From NCBI RefSeq assembly GCF_003752585.1, contig NZ_RKHR01000004.1:1210054-1274053 (forward strand): a stretch of 64,000 bases of DNA, read 5' to 3'. The notes beneath the pieces were generated by a model, which had not been told where the DNA came from, ran no database searches, and was given only the letters and a program-made list of their open reading frames with translations. Below, one piece after another: positions 42,601 to 57,600 of this stretch (its first letter is position 1; every line of letters begins with the position of its first letter). Position numbers and translations under genes: made by a program. This DNA is from Sinobacterium caligoides. GTDB lineage: Bacteria > Pseudomonadota > Gammaproteobacteria > Pseudomonadales > Sinobacteriaceae.

Positions 42601-45600
42601 CATCATCGCCCTCACCCATGATCAACTGCTCGTCGCTGTCGGGGTAGAGCACCAGATAACTGCTCTGCTCCATCAGCGCAATGGTTTCGTCGTCCTCGGT
42701 CGCTGCGGCCTCGGTCTCGACCAGACTCAACTCGGCCTGGCTATCCTGACTCAGCTTGATGGTCGCGGAGACGTCGAGATCTTCCGCCATCTCCTCCGGC
42801 ACGGTAATAGTCAGCTCCGCGACCTGCTCGACACTCGCCTGTGGCAGCGTCAGGACGCCGTCGACCCACTCGCCCCCGGAGGCGACCGCCTGCTCTGGCA
42901 GGCCTTCGATCTGCAGCGTGTTACCGGGGTTCAACGCCGTGTCTTCCGCCACATAGTGCAGGCCGAGTTCCTCTAAGCTTAGCTCAACCAGGCTCATCGC
43001 CGTGTTATCGGCGCTGTACTCGGCGAGATTCTCCACCACGTGCTGCAGCGCCTGCGCGGGTTCGACCGGCTGGAAGCCCTGTTCGAGCAACAACACATTC
43101 ACCTCGTCCAGCGACAGCAGCGCCAAGTCGGCCTCGTTGAGGGCGAAGGCTTCCCGGGTCTCCGCCTCGATGACAATGCCATCGTCCGGCTGTTCGTTGC
43201 TATCGATGGACTGCAGGAAGACCGCCATCTTGGTCAGATAGTCACTGCTCGCCACAGCACCGTTGACGGGCTGCAAGTCGGTCAGGAAGATCGCCCGCCC
43301 CGGCACATTGGCCGCCAGTAACTCACCGATCACCACCGCACCGACGCTGAAGCGAATGGTATCGCGCTGCTCAAAGCTGATCATACCGTCGGCATCGGTA
43401 ACACCGCTGAGGCCTGAGCTGGTCTGGTATTCTAGGCCAACTAAGATGTCATCGATCACCTGCGACACCTGCGTCGTTGCAGTGTCGTTAGAGGCGGTAT
43501 TGGTCGCGGTGACGCTGGCACTGACCGTCGCCGTCACGTTGGCGGCGTGCTCCACCGTGAGCGAGCGGCTGACACCGGCAGTGACGGCAATATCAAAGTC
43601 ACTGCCGGTGCTGGTGGCTAAGGTGCTATTACCTTCCAGTAAGACCACGCCGTTCGGGAAGCCGGAGAAGGTAACCGGCGATAACGTCTCGCTGCCGTCG
43701 TTGGTCGCCAAGTCAGCGGTGAGCGACAGGCTACGCGTCATCGTCACACTGGCGGCGGTATCATAGAGGACGCTCTCGATATTGTTGTAGATCAGGCTGC
43801 CACCGCCGCTAAAGGACACGGTGCCCGAGGTGGTGCCGCTGGCATTGACGCTGTTCACCACCGATGGATTCAACAGCAGCTTATCGCCGCCGCCGCCACC
43901 GCCATCAACCGAGAGGTTCTGTGCGCTACCCCAGCCCTGCACATAGACCAAGTCATTGCCTTCACCCATCGACACACTGCCGGCATTATTTTGCGTGCCG
44001 GTAATAATCACGTAGTCAGCGGCACCACTGCCCAATACCGTGTTATTCATTTGTATCACGCCATCATGGACGAGACTCAAGTTATCAATAACGATGCTGC
44101 CGACGGCAGACAGCTCCTCGGCGCCGAGAGTAAAGCTCAGCGTCGGTGCCTGAGCATCTTGATCGGGGTCGGGGTCGACCTCCGTCTCTATCACCGTGAC
44201 GGTCAGCGTCCCAGTGGCACTATTAGTGTCGACCTCGCTGCTGTCGCTGTCGAGGTCTTGGTTATTGACCACCACCGTTAGCACGATGTCCCCCGAGTGG
44301 CTCACCGCCGGTGTCAGTGTCAGACCACTCAACTGCGCCGCCGTCAGCGTCCAGCTGCCGTCGCCGCCATCGGTACCGGCCGACAACACCGTATCCGCCG
44401 GCACGTTGAGCAGCGTAATATTATCAATGGATTCCGAGCCATCGGTATCGGCCAGGGTCGCGGTGATATCCAGCGCCACCGCCGAGCCAGCCGTCGCCGT
44501 CGCATTCGTCACTGACAGCAGTGGCGTATCCGCCACGGCTCGCACCTCGATCGTTGCCGTATCGGTCAGCACCGGATATTGCACATTATCGGTATTGACG
44601 GTGACGGTGAGATTAAAGTCGCCGTCTGTATTCGACGCCGGCGTCAGCGTCAGGCCGCTCAACTGTGCCTCCGTTAGCGAGTAAGAGCCGCCACCATTGT
44701 TCGTGCCCGCCGACAGCGTCGCCCCGGTAGGCACCCCCGTCAGCGTGATGCTCTGTATCGTGCCGGTCTCCGTGGAGCCCTGGCCAATCACAATATTAAG
44801 GCTCGCCGACGTGTCCTCGAACGTGCTCACCGCCCCCAGCGAGACCGACAAGCCGCCCTCACAGAGCGCCGTCACGGATACTGTCGCCTCAGCACTGGCC
44901 TGAGTGCCGCTCTCGCTGGCGATCGCCGTCACCAGCAGGTCATAGGCGCCGTTGAAACCATCGGCATGGGCAATCTCAAGGGCCGCCAGGTTGAAGCCGG
45001 TGAGCACTGCCTGGGCGACGCCATCGATCTCCTCGACAACGGTGCTCGCACCGCCGTCATCGATCACCGTGGAGCCGACCGGCAGATCGTAGAGCACCAC
45101 TGTTAGCGTCTCCGAACCATCGACGTCGACCAGTGAGGCCTCGGCATTAAGGCCGTAGTTGGCACAGTTCTCGACCACCAACTGAGCGTCGGGCAGCACG
45201 TCGACCACAACCGTCGCAGAGGTCTGGTTAGTGCCGTCGGTAATCATCACCTCATAGCTATCGCGACCGATGAAGCCGCCAGTCGGCGTGTAGGTAAAGC
45301 TACCGTCACCGTTATCGACGACGCCACCGTTCGCACCCTGGGTGAAGGAGACAATACTCAAGGCATCATTCTCGGCATCGGTCGCGGCACTCAACACATT
45401 CTCTGAAGCGACACTGCCCTGGTCTTCGCGCATCGACAACAGCTGGTTTTCTACCGATGGTGCCCAGTTGGTCGGTGCCATCGACAGGGTGAAGTCAGTC
45501 CGCGCATTGTGGTTTTGAATACCGATAGAGCCATCGTTCAGCGCCTCACCGAAGTCATAGCTGGTCTTCAACACCCCGTTGACGACAATACTCGCCGTCG

Positions 45601-48600
45601 TTCCCACCACCTGCAGCGTCATCGGATTAGGGGTGCCGACGGCAATACTCTCAGGCACCTTGGTGTCCGTCGCCAGCTGTGTGTTCTCCACGCCGTTGAT
45701 GAACTGATTAAACTCCCAGCACTGGGCGCCGACACGCATAAACGCCGCCTTATAGGTAGTGCTATCAACATAATCGAAGATGATCGCACCATTCTTATAG
45801 CTGCCAACCTCGATCGCCGTGACACTGGTCTCGAGGGTAAATGACTCGGCCAACGAGCCCTCAAACTGTACCAGTGAGGTCGCCCGTTTATCCGCCGTCG
45901 AGCCCGCCATATTGGTCGAGTTAACCGCGAAATCCTTGCCTTCGATCGTCCAAACATGGGTCTCTACCTGTACCGCATGTGGGTTACCATCGAACACCGA
46001 GGAGGAGAACTTAAAGTTATCGATACCGGAGAAGTTGACCACGGCGGTATTACCACCGCCGAGGTCGACCGTCGCCGTGCCGTTATTCTGCTTGATCAGC
46101 ACGTCTTCGGAGACGTAGCTGGAGAAGTCGAGGGTATCGTTACCGCCGCCGGTGGCAATGGTGAAACTATCACCCGCCTCGAGGCTACCGAAGGCATAGG
46201 TATCATCACCGCTGCTGCCCACCACCCCATCGAGGTCGTAGTATTCGCCATCGAGGCCGTCGCTGATAATCTGGAACTCGTTGTCGGTCAGATCAATGGT
46301 GACTGGGTTGGCGCTCGCACTCATATTGAGCGTGCCGGTCACCGGAGCCGGAGGCTCATCGAGGCTGAAGAAGTCGACAATGTTCATCACTGGCTCATCG
46401 GCAATACCGCCCACATCGATAGTACCCGGCAGCGTCACGCTATTACCGTTATTATCGGTCACCGTCATGGTTAGCGGCATCTGGCCATCGAGATGCAGCG
46501 TCGGAAGGAAGCTATAGTCGCCGTCACCCACCGCATTAAAGGCACCGCGGGTGCCATCGCTGAGGGCAATGCTATCGATCGAGGCAACAGCGCTATCGAC
46601 GTCGCTGGGGCTGATGGTCAGCGTGGCGTCCTCATCCACGCTGCTCGCGAACACCGGCAGCACGTTAACGTCGAAGGTCACCGCCGTCGAGTTGTTGGTC
46701 ACTGTCGCGCTATCGGGATCAGTATCGGCACTCGTCGCCGTCAGGGTGAGGGTGTAGTTGGTCGCATCGCCGGGTGCCGAGGTGAAGGTCAACCCGGCCA
46801 ACTGCGCCGCCGTCAGGATATAGCTACCATCACCCTGATCGACACCGGCCGACAGCGTCGCCCCTGCCGCCATGCCACTGACGGTGAAGCTCAACGCCTC
46901 GGAACCATCAAGGTCGTTCAGCGCGCCGCTCAAATCGAGGGCGATCGCCGTGTCGACCACACCCAGCACATCCGTTGCCGCCGCCGTCGGCGCATCGGCT
47001 ACCGCATCAACCACCACCGCTGCCGTACCATTGTAGACCTGGCTCGCTGAGCCCTGAGTAAAGGTCACCGCCGTGGTCAGGGTGAAGTCGGTGCCGCTGT
47101 CATCCGGTGGCGTGATGGTCAAGCCGTCGAGCTCGGCCGCGGTCACCGTCCAGGTGCCGTCGTTGTTGTTAGTGCCCGCCGACAACACCGCACCGCTTGG
47201 CACGGCGCCAATGGTCACGCTGCTAATGGTCTCGGTACTATCGACACCGGTCAACGGTCCCAGCTCGAGATCGACGGCGGTATCCTCCGCTGTCGTGACC
47301 GCCGCCGTCAGTGGGTTGCCGTCGGCGCTCGGATCGAGCGGATCGACCGGGTCACTCGGGTCGACCGGATCGACCGGATTGGGGCCGTCAATGACCGGAT
47401 CAATGGTCACCGTCAGTACCGTCGTCGTACTGCCGGTATCGACCTGAGCGCTGTCATCGGGATCGACGTCTTCATTGTGCACCGTCACCAACAAGACGAT
47501 ATTGGTAATGTGGCCCATCGCCGGAGTGATGGTCAGGCCGCTAATTTGTGCCGGCGTCAGGGTCCAACCACCCGCGCCATTATCCGTGCCCGCCGATAGC
47601 GTCGCATCCAGTGGCACGCCGCTGATGGTGTAGCCGGTAATCGACTCGGAGCCATCGTTATCATTCAAGCTGCCGCTGATGTCGAGGGCGATAGCGCTGT
47701 GCTCATCACCGGTCACATCGGTGGTCTGAATGTTCGGTGCGTCCGCCACGGCCGCTACCGCTACCACGGCACTGCCGGTGTATTGCTGGCTGATCTCGGT
47801 GCCGGCGATCTGCCCCTCGGTGAAGGTCACCGCGGTAGTGAGAGTGAAGTCATTACTGTCGTGCGCCGCGGGGGTAATCATCAAGCCATCTAGATCGGCC
47901 GCCGCGACAGTCCAGCTACCATCGTTGTTGTTACTGCCCGCCGAGAGCGTCGCCCCAGCCGGTACCGCACCGATGGTGACGCTGCTGATCGTCTCGCCGC
48001 TATCAACGGCGGTCAACGGCCCCAACTCGAGGTCGATCGCAACATCTTCGTTGGTGCTCACCGAGGCGGTCAGCGGGTCGCCATCGGCGCTTGGGTCCAG
48101 CGGATCGACGGGGTCAGTGGGGTCGACCGGGTCGACGGGATCCGGGCCATCAATATCGGCATCGATATCGATGGTAAAGGCGGTGCTATTGCTACTGTCG
48201 TCGAAGCTCGCGTCATCCGCATCGGTATCGCGGTTCAACGCCATCACCGTCACTGTGACACTGTCGTCGGCCCAGTTAGCCGGCGAGGTATAGGTCAAGC
48301 CGACCAGTTGCGCCGGCGTCAACTGCCAACTACCGTCGGCACTGAGCGTACCCGCCGACAGCGTCGACCCCGTAGGTAGGCCCTCGATGTTGTAACCGAT
48401 AATCGCCTCAGAGCCGTCATTATCTGTCACTCCGCCGCTAATGGTCAGCGCGATCGCGGTATCCTCTTCGCCGCTGACATCGGCTGCGGTGACGGTAGGC
48501 GTATCGGCATCGACGGTGACGGTCACCGCCACACTGCCATTATAGGTTTGACTCTCGGCCCCCTGGGTAAAGGTCACCGCCGTGGTCAAGGTGAAGTCAT

Positions 48601-51600
48601 CGGCGTCATCTGACGCGGGCGTGATGCTGAGGCCGTCGAGCTCGGCAGCACTCACCGTCCAAGTGAAGTCGTTGTTGTTGGTACCCGCCGACAGCGTGGC
48701 GCCGACCGGTACCGCGCCGATGGTGACACTGCTGATCGTCTCGCCACTGTCGATCGCCGTCAACGGCCCCAATTGAAGGTCGACCATCGTGTCTTCCGCC
48801 GTCGTGACCGCCGCCGTCAACGGGTTACCGTCGGCACTCGGGTTCAACGGATCAATCGGGTCAGTCGGATCAACCGGGTCGACCGGGTCTGGGCCATCGA
48901 TCACCGGATCGAGGGTCACCGTCAGCGTCGTCGTCGCACTGCTGGTGTCAACCTGGCCGCTGTCGTCAGGATCGACATCCTCATTGTGCACGGTCACCGC
49001 CAAGACGATATTGGTAATATGCCCCAGGGCCGGGGTGATGGTCAGCCCAGTGACCTGCGCCGGTGTCAGCGTCCAGTTGCCGGCGCCATTATCGGTCCCC
49101 GCCGACAGCGTCGCATCCAGCGGCACGCCGCTGATGGTGTAGCCCGTGATCGACTCAGAGCCATCGGTATCGGCCAGGCTGCCACTGATGTCGAGGGCGA
49201 TGGCGCTGTGCTCATCGCCGGTCACATCGGTGGTCTGGATCGTCGGCACATCGGCCACCGCCGCCACTGCGACAATGGCGCTGCCGGTGTACTCGTGGCT
49301 GATCTCGGTGCCGGCTATCTGCCCCTCGGTAAAGGTCACCGCCGTGGTCAGGGTAAAGTCATCGCTGACGTGGGCCGCCGGGGTAATGGTCAAGCCGTCG
49401 AGCTCCGCCGCCGTCACGGTCCAGCTACCGTCGTTGTTGTTGCTGCCCGCCGAGAGCGTCGCGCCCGTGGGCACGGCGCCGATGGTGACGCTGCCGATGG
49501 TCTCGCCGTCGTCGACGGTGGTCAGCGTGCCCAGCTCGAGGTCGATGGCGACATCCTCATCGGTACTCACCGAGGCGGTCAACGGATTGCCGTCGGCACT
49601 TGGGTTCAACGGGTCCACCGGATCACTTGGGTCGACCGGATCAACCGGATCGGGGCCATCGATGTCGGCATCAACATCGATGGTGAAGGTGGTGCTACCG
49701 CTGCTGGTGTCGACCGAGCTGTCGTCGGCATCGGTATCTTCGTTATAGGCCGTCACCGTCAGCGTGACGCTATCGTCGCCCCAGTTCTCCGGCGAGGTAT
49801 AGCTCAGCCCTGCCGAACGCTGCTGTAATGTGATATCCCAGCTGCCGTCACCGTTGAGCGTCCCCTGCGACAGCGTCGCCCCCGTCGGCATGCCGGTGAT
49901 GTTATAGCCGGTAATCGCCTCCGAACCGTCGGTATCGGTCACCACCGCCGCGATATTCAGCGCGATGGCGGTGTCCTCCTCACCGCTGACATCATCGGCG
50001 GTGACGGTGGGCGTGTCGGCATCAGCCGCGACCGCCACCACCACCGAACCGGTGAATGTTTTGCTCACCGCGCCCTCGGTAAACGTCACCGATGTGGTCA
50101 GGGTGAAGTCGTCGCCATCGTCGACCGGCGGCGTCACCGTCAGGTTATCAAGCTCAGCGGCGGTCACCGTCCAGGTACCGTCGCTATTATCGGTGCCCGC
50201 CGACAGCATCGCCCCTATTGGCACCGCTCCGATAGTGACCGGGCCGATGGTCTCGGCATTATCGATGGCGGTCAACGGCCCCAGTTGCAGGTCGACAGTG
50301 ACGTCCTCCGTCGTCGCTACCGAGCCGGTCAGTGGGTTACCGTCGGCCCTTGGGTCGTCCGGATCGATCGGGTTCAGCGGATCAACCGGGTCGACCGGAT
50401 CCGGCCCCTCGATCGTGACCGGTGGCACCGTCACCAACACGCCGGAGTGGGACAGCTCTGAAATCAACTGAGTATCGGGGTCGGTGTCCTTAATATAGGC
50501 CGTGACGGTGATCGATACCGGCTCGCTCAGGCTTTCATCGGGTATAAAGATCAGCCCATTGAGCTGGTCGACGGTCAGCGACCAGCGGCCATCCCCGAGG
50601 TTGTGTCCCGCCGACAGCGAAGACGCGAGCGGGATATCCGACAGAATCACCTCGCTGACTTGCTCGGAACCGTCAGTGTCGGCAAGGGCGACATCGATCT
50701 GCAGCGGAATCTGGCTCTGATCATTCACGTCACCCGAGGCCAGCGTCAGCGTCGGTTCATCCGCATCCGGGTCGACGTAGATGGTCAGCGTCGACTCCGT
50801 GAGTTTGGACAACACCACCCCAGTATCCGGGTCTGTATCCTGTGAATGCACACTGAGATTGAGGGTGAAATCACTGCTGCTGTGCAGCGGCGGCGTAATC
50901 ATCATGGTATTGACGTCGGACCAGCTATTGGTCTCGGCCGTCAACTCCGCACCGCCGGGTATACCGCTGACACTCACCAGCGTCAGCGTTTCCGAGCCGT
51001 CGGTATCGAGCAGACCAATATCCATCTGCAGCGGGATGGTGTAATCCTCAAACAAGCGGGTAATATCCGTTTGCAGCAAGACATCATCCACCACCGCGTT
51101 GATCTCAACATCGACCGTGCCAGTGAACACCTCGCTGTTGCCACCCTGACTGATGGTCATCGACGTGGCCAACACGATATCCGCACTGCTGTCAGGGGAT
51201 GGGGTGAAGATCAACCCCTCGACATCGGCCAGCGGCACCGTCCAGTTGCCGAAGCCATTATTGACACCGGCACTCAAGCTCGCCGTCAGCGGTACGTTGC
51301 TCACCGTTAACGCCGACATCGTCTCGCCGCTATCCATCAGCATCATCGGCCCCAGCTCGAGTGACGCCGTGGTGTCCTCGTCGAGGCTGATGCTGCTGCT
51401 AAGCGGTTCACCCAGTAGGCCATCAATGGTCGTGGCATCGCTGAAATTGACCGCTAAGCTGGCCTCGACATAACTGCTGCTCTGCTCGCCGCTATCGCTG
51501 TCCGTATCGGTGTTATTGAGCCGCACCGTCAGTACAAAATCGTCCTCATCATCGAGCGCCGGCTGCAGCATCAAACCGCTGAGCTCGGCCTCCGTCAAGC

Positions 51601-54600
51601 TGACGCTGCCATCGGCCTGCACGGTGCCCGCCGACAGCGTCGTGCCCGCCGGCAGCCCGGAGATGACAATATTGTCGATCACCTCGGAACCGTCGAGATC
51701 GAGCAGCGCCGGGGTAATCGTCAACGCCACCGGTTGATTCATCGGCGTCGCCACTTCGTTGACCGTCAGCAATGGCTGATCAGCCTCGGCGCGCACGTCG
51801 ACCTCGACACTTTCCGTCAATAACAGGTAATCGGCATCGTCGGTGGTGACCTCAACAGTCAGCGTGAAGTTATCATCCTGGTGCTCGATCGGCGTCAGCG
51901 TGAGGCCAACCAACTCGGCCTCGGTCAGCGCCCAAGTGCCGCCACCGTTGTTGATGCCCGCCGACAACAGCACGCCATCCGGCACACCGCTGATGGTAAT
52001 ATCCTGTACCACCGCCGTCTCTTCTGAGCCCTTGGTGATCGTGATGTTTAACGCCATCACCGTATCTTCGACTTCGCTGATACTGCTGGCAGAGACCGAC
52101 ACACCGTGCTCACAGAGAGCCGTTATCGACAGCGTCGTCGACGCGGAGGCCTCGGTACCGCTCTCGCTGGCGACGGCGCTGACTAACAGGTCGTAACTGC
52201 CATAGAAGCCATCGGGGTGGGCCACCTCTAAGCTGGTCAAATCGAAGCCGGTCAACAGGGCCTGGGTGACACCATCAATCAAGCTCACCTCGACCGTCAA
52301 GGAACCGTCAGTGACCGTCGAACCGACGGGCAGATCGAGCAACATGATCGACAGGGTTTCCGAGCCATCGATGTCGACCAATACCGCCTCGGCATTGAGA
52401 CCATAGTCGGCGCAGTGCTCAACAATCAGCGCCGCATCCGGCAGCACGTCGACCACCACCGTCGCCACCGACGCGTTGAAGCCATCGCTGATGGTCACCT
52501 GATAGCTATCGCGACCGAGGAAGCCTCCCGTCGGCGTGTAGGTAAAGGTGCCGTCGCCGTTATCGACCACCACCCCATTACTGCCCTGAGTAAACGACTG
52601 CACCGTGAGCACGTCACTCTCGGCATCCGTCGCCGTGGTAATAATGTTATCGGAGTCGATGCTGCCCTGGTCGACGCGCATCGACTGCTGCTGATCGACC
52701 AGCGACGGCGCCCAATTTGACGGTGCCATCGAGACGGTAAAGTCCGACTTGGCATAGTGGTTCTGGATACCGATCGAGCCGTCGTTGAGCAATTCACCGA
52801 AGTCGTAGGCTGTCTTCAACACGCCGCCGACCACGATCGATGCGACGCTGCCATTGACCATTAACGTCATCGGGTTCGGCGTACCGACGGCAATCGATTC
52901 CGAGACAAAGGTATCGTCGATCACATCCTGATTCTCAACCCCATTCTCGAACTGATTAAACTCCCAGCCCTGCTTACCGACGCGCATATAAGCGGCTTTG
53001 TAGTTATTGATATCGACATAATCGAAGATGATGGCGCCGTTTTTATTGGCCCCTGCGTTATAGGCGGTGACCGTGGTATCCAGTTGGAAGGACTCCGCCA
53101 AGGTGCCGGCAAAGCCGATCAGCGCCGTCGCTCGAGTCGTGTTACCACCATTGATCGAGTTGACCTCGAAGCTCTTGCCCTCGAACTCCCACTCCTGGGT
53201 CTGCACCGCCAGGGTATGCGGATTACCATCAAACACGGCAGACGAGAAACTAAACAGGTCGATGTCGGTGAAGTTCACCGTCGCGCTCTCGCCACCGCCG
53301 AGATCGATGGTCGCGACGCCCGCCCCTTGATCAACGGCGACCTGCTCGGAGACATAGGCCGAGAAGTCAAGGGTGTCGTTGCCACCGCCGCTGTCGATGG
53401 TAAAACTATCACCATCCGCTAGCTGCCCGAAGGCGTAGATATCGTCACCGGCGCTGCCGATCACCCCATCCAGGTCGTAGTACTCGCCCTCGATGCCGTC
53501 GGTGATGATCTGGAACTCATTGTCCGTCAGATCGATGTTAATGGGGGTGGCGCTGCCACTCATGTCGAGGGTGCCGCCGACCGCCTCAGGAGGCTCTTCG
53601 AGACTGAAGAAGTCGATGATGTTGACCAGCGGTTGATCGGCAATACCGGCGACGCTTACCAGCCCCGGCACGTCCAGCTGATTACCGTGGTTGTCGGTGA
53701 TGGTGGCGGTAAAGCTCATCTCACCGTCGAGGTGCAGTGTTGGCTCGAAGCTAAAACTGCCATCGCCGAGGGCTGTAACGGTGGCTTGGCTAGCGTCATC
53801 CAGCACCATCGCATCAATTGTCACCACCTCGGTATCGATATCGGCGATCGCAATAGTGAGTATATTGTCCTCGTCAATGTTAGCGCTGATGGGCGGCACC
53901 ACGTTGACATCGAATTCGGCGACACCGCTGGCCGTCGTCGTCAGCGTCGATTCGGCATCGGTATCTTCGCTCTCAGCCGTCAGCGTCAAGGTGTAGTTGC
54001 CGCTATCCGCCGGCGCCGAGGTAAAGCTCAAGCCCACCAGCTGAGCCGCCGTCAACGTGTAGCTGCCATCGCCGAGATCGGTACCGGCCGACAGCGTCGC
54101 GCCGTCAGGCAAGCCGCTCAAGGTCAGCGCGCTGAGCAGTTCACTGCCATCCAGGTCGACCAGCGCCGCCGTCAAATTAAGCGCGATCGGCGTATCGACC
54201 AGGCCGAGGGCATGATCTGCCGTCACCGTCGGCGCATCGGCCACCGCCTCTACCGCCAACACAAAACTGCTCTGTGTCTGCAGCTGACTGGTCGAGCTGT
54301 CATCGCCATCCTGGTCCTCAGTGGTCACCGTTACCGTCAACGTATGGTCGGTGCTATCGTGCGCCACCGGCGTCAGCGTCAAGCCCACCAAGTCGGCAGC
54401 GGTGAGGCTCCATTCGCCACCGCCCAAGTCGCTGCCGGCGGATAGTTGCGCACCAACAGGAACGTTCGACAATACAATGGCGGTCACCGTCTCGCCGCTG
54501 CCCGCGGTCACTGCCACCGAGATATCCAGCGCAATGGCGCTGTCCTCGCTACCGCTGACATCGTTGGCGACAATCACCGCCGGATCGGCGACATCGTTGA

Positions 54601-57600
54601 CCACTACCGTCAACGTATCGCTCAACTCTGCCTGCGACACCAGACCACTGTCGCCATCGATATCGTCGACAAACGCCGTCACTGTCAGCACAAAATCATC
54701 GCTGCTGTGCAGCGGGGGGGTGATGGTTAAAGCGGCCAGATCCGCCGCCGTCAGCTCCCAAACACCGTTACCACGGTCGACACCGGCGCTAAACTGCGCC
54801 CCCGTAGGCACCCCGGCAAACTCAAGATAGGCAATGTTCTCCGAACCGTCGCTATCGATCACATCGGCACTGATCGTCAGCGCTATCGCCGTATCCTCAT
54901 CGCCCTCGGCATCGGCGACGGTCAATACCGGTAAGTCGGCAACAGGGTCGACGTAGACGGTGTGGGTCAATATCTGCTGCACCTCGCTGGTCAGCAGCGT
55001 GTCCGGGTCGGTATCAGTCAGGGTAAACTCGAGGCTCAAGACAAAATCATCGCTGCTGTGCTGTGGCGGCATGATCTCCAAGTCTTGCCAGTCGGCGGCG
55101 GTCAGCGTCCACACCCCGCCACCATCATCACTGCCCGCCGATAGCGCCGCCCCCGCAGGCACACCGCTGATCGTCACCGCACTCATCGCCTCCGAGCCAT
55201 CGAGGTCATCGAGCGACACCGCCACCTGCAACGGAATCGCGTAGTCTTCAAATAACCGCGTGATCTCGCCCTCGATAGCCAAGCTATCGACCAGGGCGTT
55301 GACTTCGACGTCGAGCGTCGCCGACGCCTGGGCCGTCGTCACCACGCCACTCTCGGCATCGGTATCGGCGCTGGTCACCAGCACTGACAGAGTAAAGTCA
55401 TGGCTATCGTGTTGCGCCGGGGTGATGGTCAGGCCACTCAACTGGGCCTCGGTTAAGCTCCAGGTGTTATTACCGTTGTCGACACCGGCCGATAGCGTTG
55501 CTCCCACCGGCACGTCGCCGATCAGGATCGATTGAATCGTCTCCGAGCCATCGTCGTCGACCAGCGTCGGGGTGATGCTCAGGGCGATCGCCGTGTCCTC
55601 GTCACCGCTCGCCGCCGCCGTCGTCAAGCCCGGCTGATCGGCCACCGCATCGACAGTAATGGGGATCACCCCCACCTCGGTATTGTTATCCACAACGCCG
55701 GTATCCGGGTCGGTATCCCGTGTCATCTCGCCGTAGATCAACACCACATCGCTACTGTCATGTAACACCGGCATATAGGTCAGCCCAACCAGATCGTCAG
55801 CCTCCAGCGTGATGGTGCCGTCGAGCTCCACCTGACCCGCAGACAGGGTCGCTCCGACCGGCATGTTCGACACCATGACAATAAACAACGATTCCGAGCC
55901 GTCTTGATCGGGCAGTAAGTTTTCTAAGTTCAGTGCGATCGCCGTATCTTCATCGCCTTGGCTGGCGCTCACCTGCAGCGCCGGCTCGGCCACCGCCAGC
56001 ACTTCGACGGTAAAGCTGGTCGTGGCACTGATGTGGCTGACCAGGCCAGACTCTGGGTCGACATCTTCCACCGCCACCGTCGCATCGAGGGTGAAGTCGG
56101 TACTGTCGTGCGCAGCGGCGGTCACCGTTAAGCCGCTCAGGTCCGCGCAATTGACCAGCCAAACACCCTCGCCATAATCGACACCGGCGGAGAAGCTGGC
56201 ACCGAGGGGCAGGCCTTCGAAGCGGATACTAGTAATCGACTCCGAGGTGTCGGTATCGACGAGGGTCGCCGTCATATCGATGCTGATCGGCTCATCTTCG
56301 TTGCCGCTAATATCGTTCGCTACCAGTACCGGTAGGTCGGCGACGGGATTCACCTCAACCACGTACTGCGCCGTCGTGGTCGACTGGCTGATGACACCGC
56401 TCTCCGGGTCCTGATCCTGGTGGGTCAGCGTCAGCTCTAAGGTGAAATCGCTGCTGTCGTGCGGTACTGGCATCAGCGTCAACGTCGCCAGATCAGCGGC
56501 CAACACGGTGACCGTGTCATCGCCGTTGACCGTACCATGGCTGAATACCGCGCCAGCCGGCACATTGTCGAAGGTAATGCTGACGATGCTCTCGGAGCCA
56601 TCTTGATCGGTGAGCAGCGTCGCCAAGTCGAAGCTCAGTGCCGTGTCCTCATCGATCTCGGCCTGGGCGTCGGCGAGCGTCGCCGGATCCACCACGGCGG
56701 CAACCTGCACATCGATGGTACCGAGCGCCTCGGCGGTACTGACGACACCGGTGTCAGGATCGGTATCGGCGACGGTGGCCAACACCGACAGGGTAAAGTC
56801 GCTGCTGTCGTGCAACGGCGGTGTAATCGTCAAGCCGCTCAACTCGAGCGCCGTCAGCGTCCAGCTGTTGTTGCCATTGTCCACCCCCGCCGACAGCGTC
56901 GCCCCGACGGGGACCCCGCTGATTAACACCGACTGCAGAGCCTCGGAACCGTCGGCATCGACCAGCGACGGCATCACATCGATGCCGATCGCGGTATCCT
57001 CATCGCCCATCGAGATCGCCGCCAACATCATCGGCGCATCGGCCACGGCGTCCACCTGCACCACGAAGTCCAGCACCGTCACCGACATGTTCCCGATCAG
57101 CCCTTCGGGGTCGATATCATCGCTAAACACTTCCACACTGAGACTGACATCGTTACTGTCGTGGGGTGCCGGTGTATAGGTTAGGCCTTCCAGTTCGGCG
57201 AGGGTCAACAACACGTTACCGCCTGCATCGGGTATTCCGGCCGACAACGAAGCCATGCTCGGCACGCCGCTGATGACAATACTGCTGAAGCTTTCCGAGC
57301 CGTCGGCGTCGGGCTGACTGATACTGAGGTTGAGCGGGATCGCCGTATCCTCGTCGCCCCGCGCCGCCACGGTAATCGTCACAGGCTCCACCAGCGGCAA
57401 CACTTCCACGACAAAACTGATGCTGTCGCTGGCCTGGCTGACGAGCCCGGACTCGGGGTCGACATCCTCTACCAGGGCGGTCGCGGTCAACGTGAAGTCG
57501 TTGCTATCGTGTGCCGGTGACTGCAGCGTTAGGGTGGCCAGGTCGTCGGCGTTGACCAACCACACACCGGCGCCCTGATCGACGCCGGCAGAGAGCGTAG

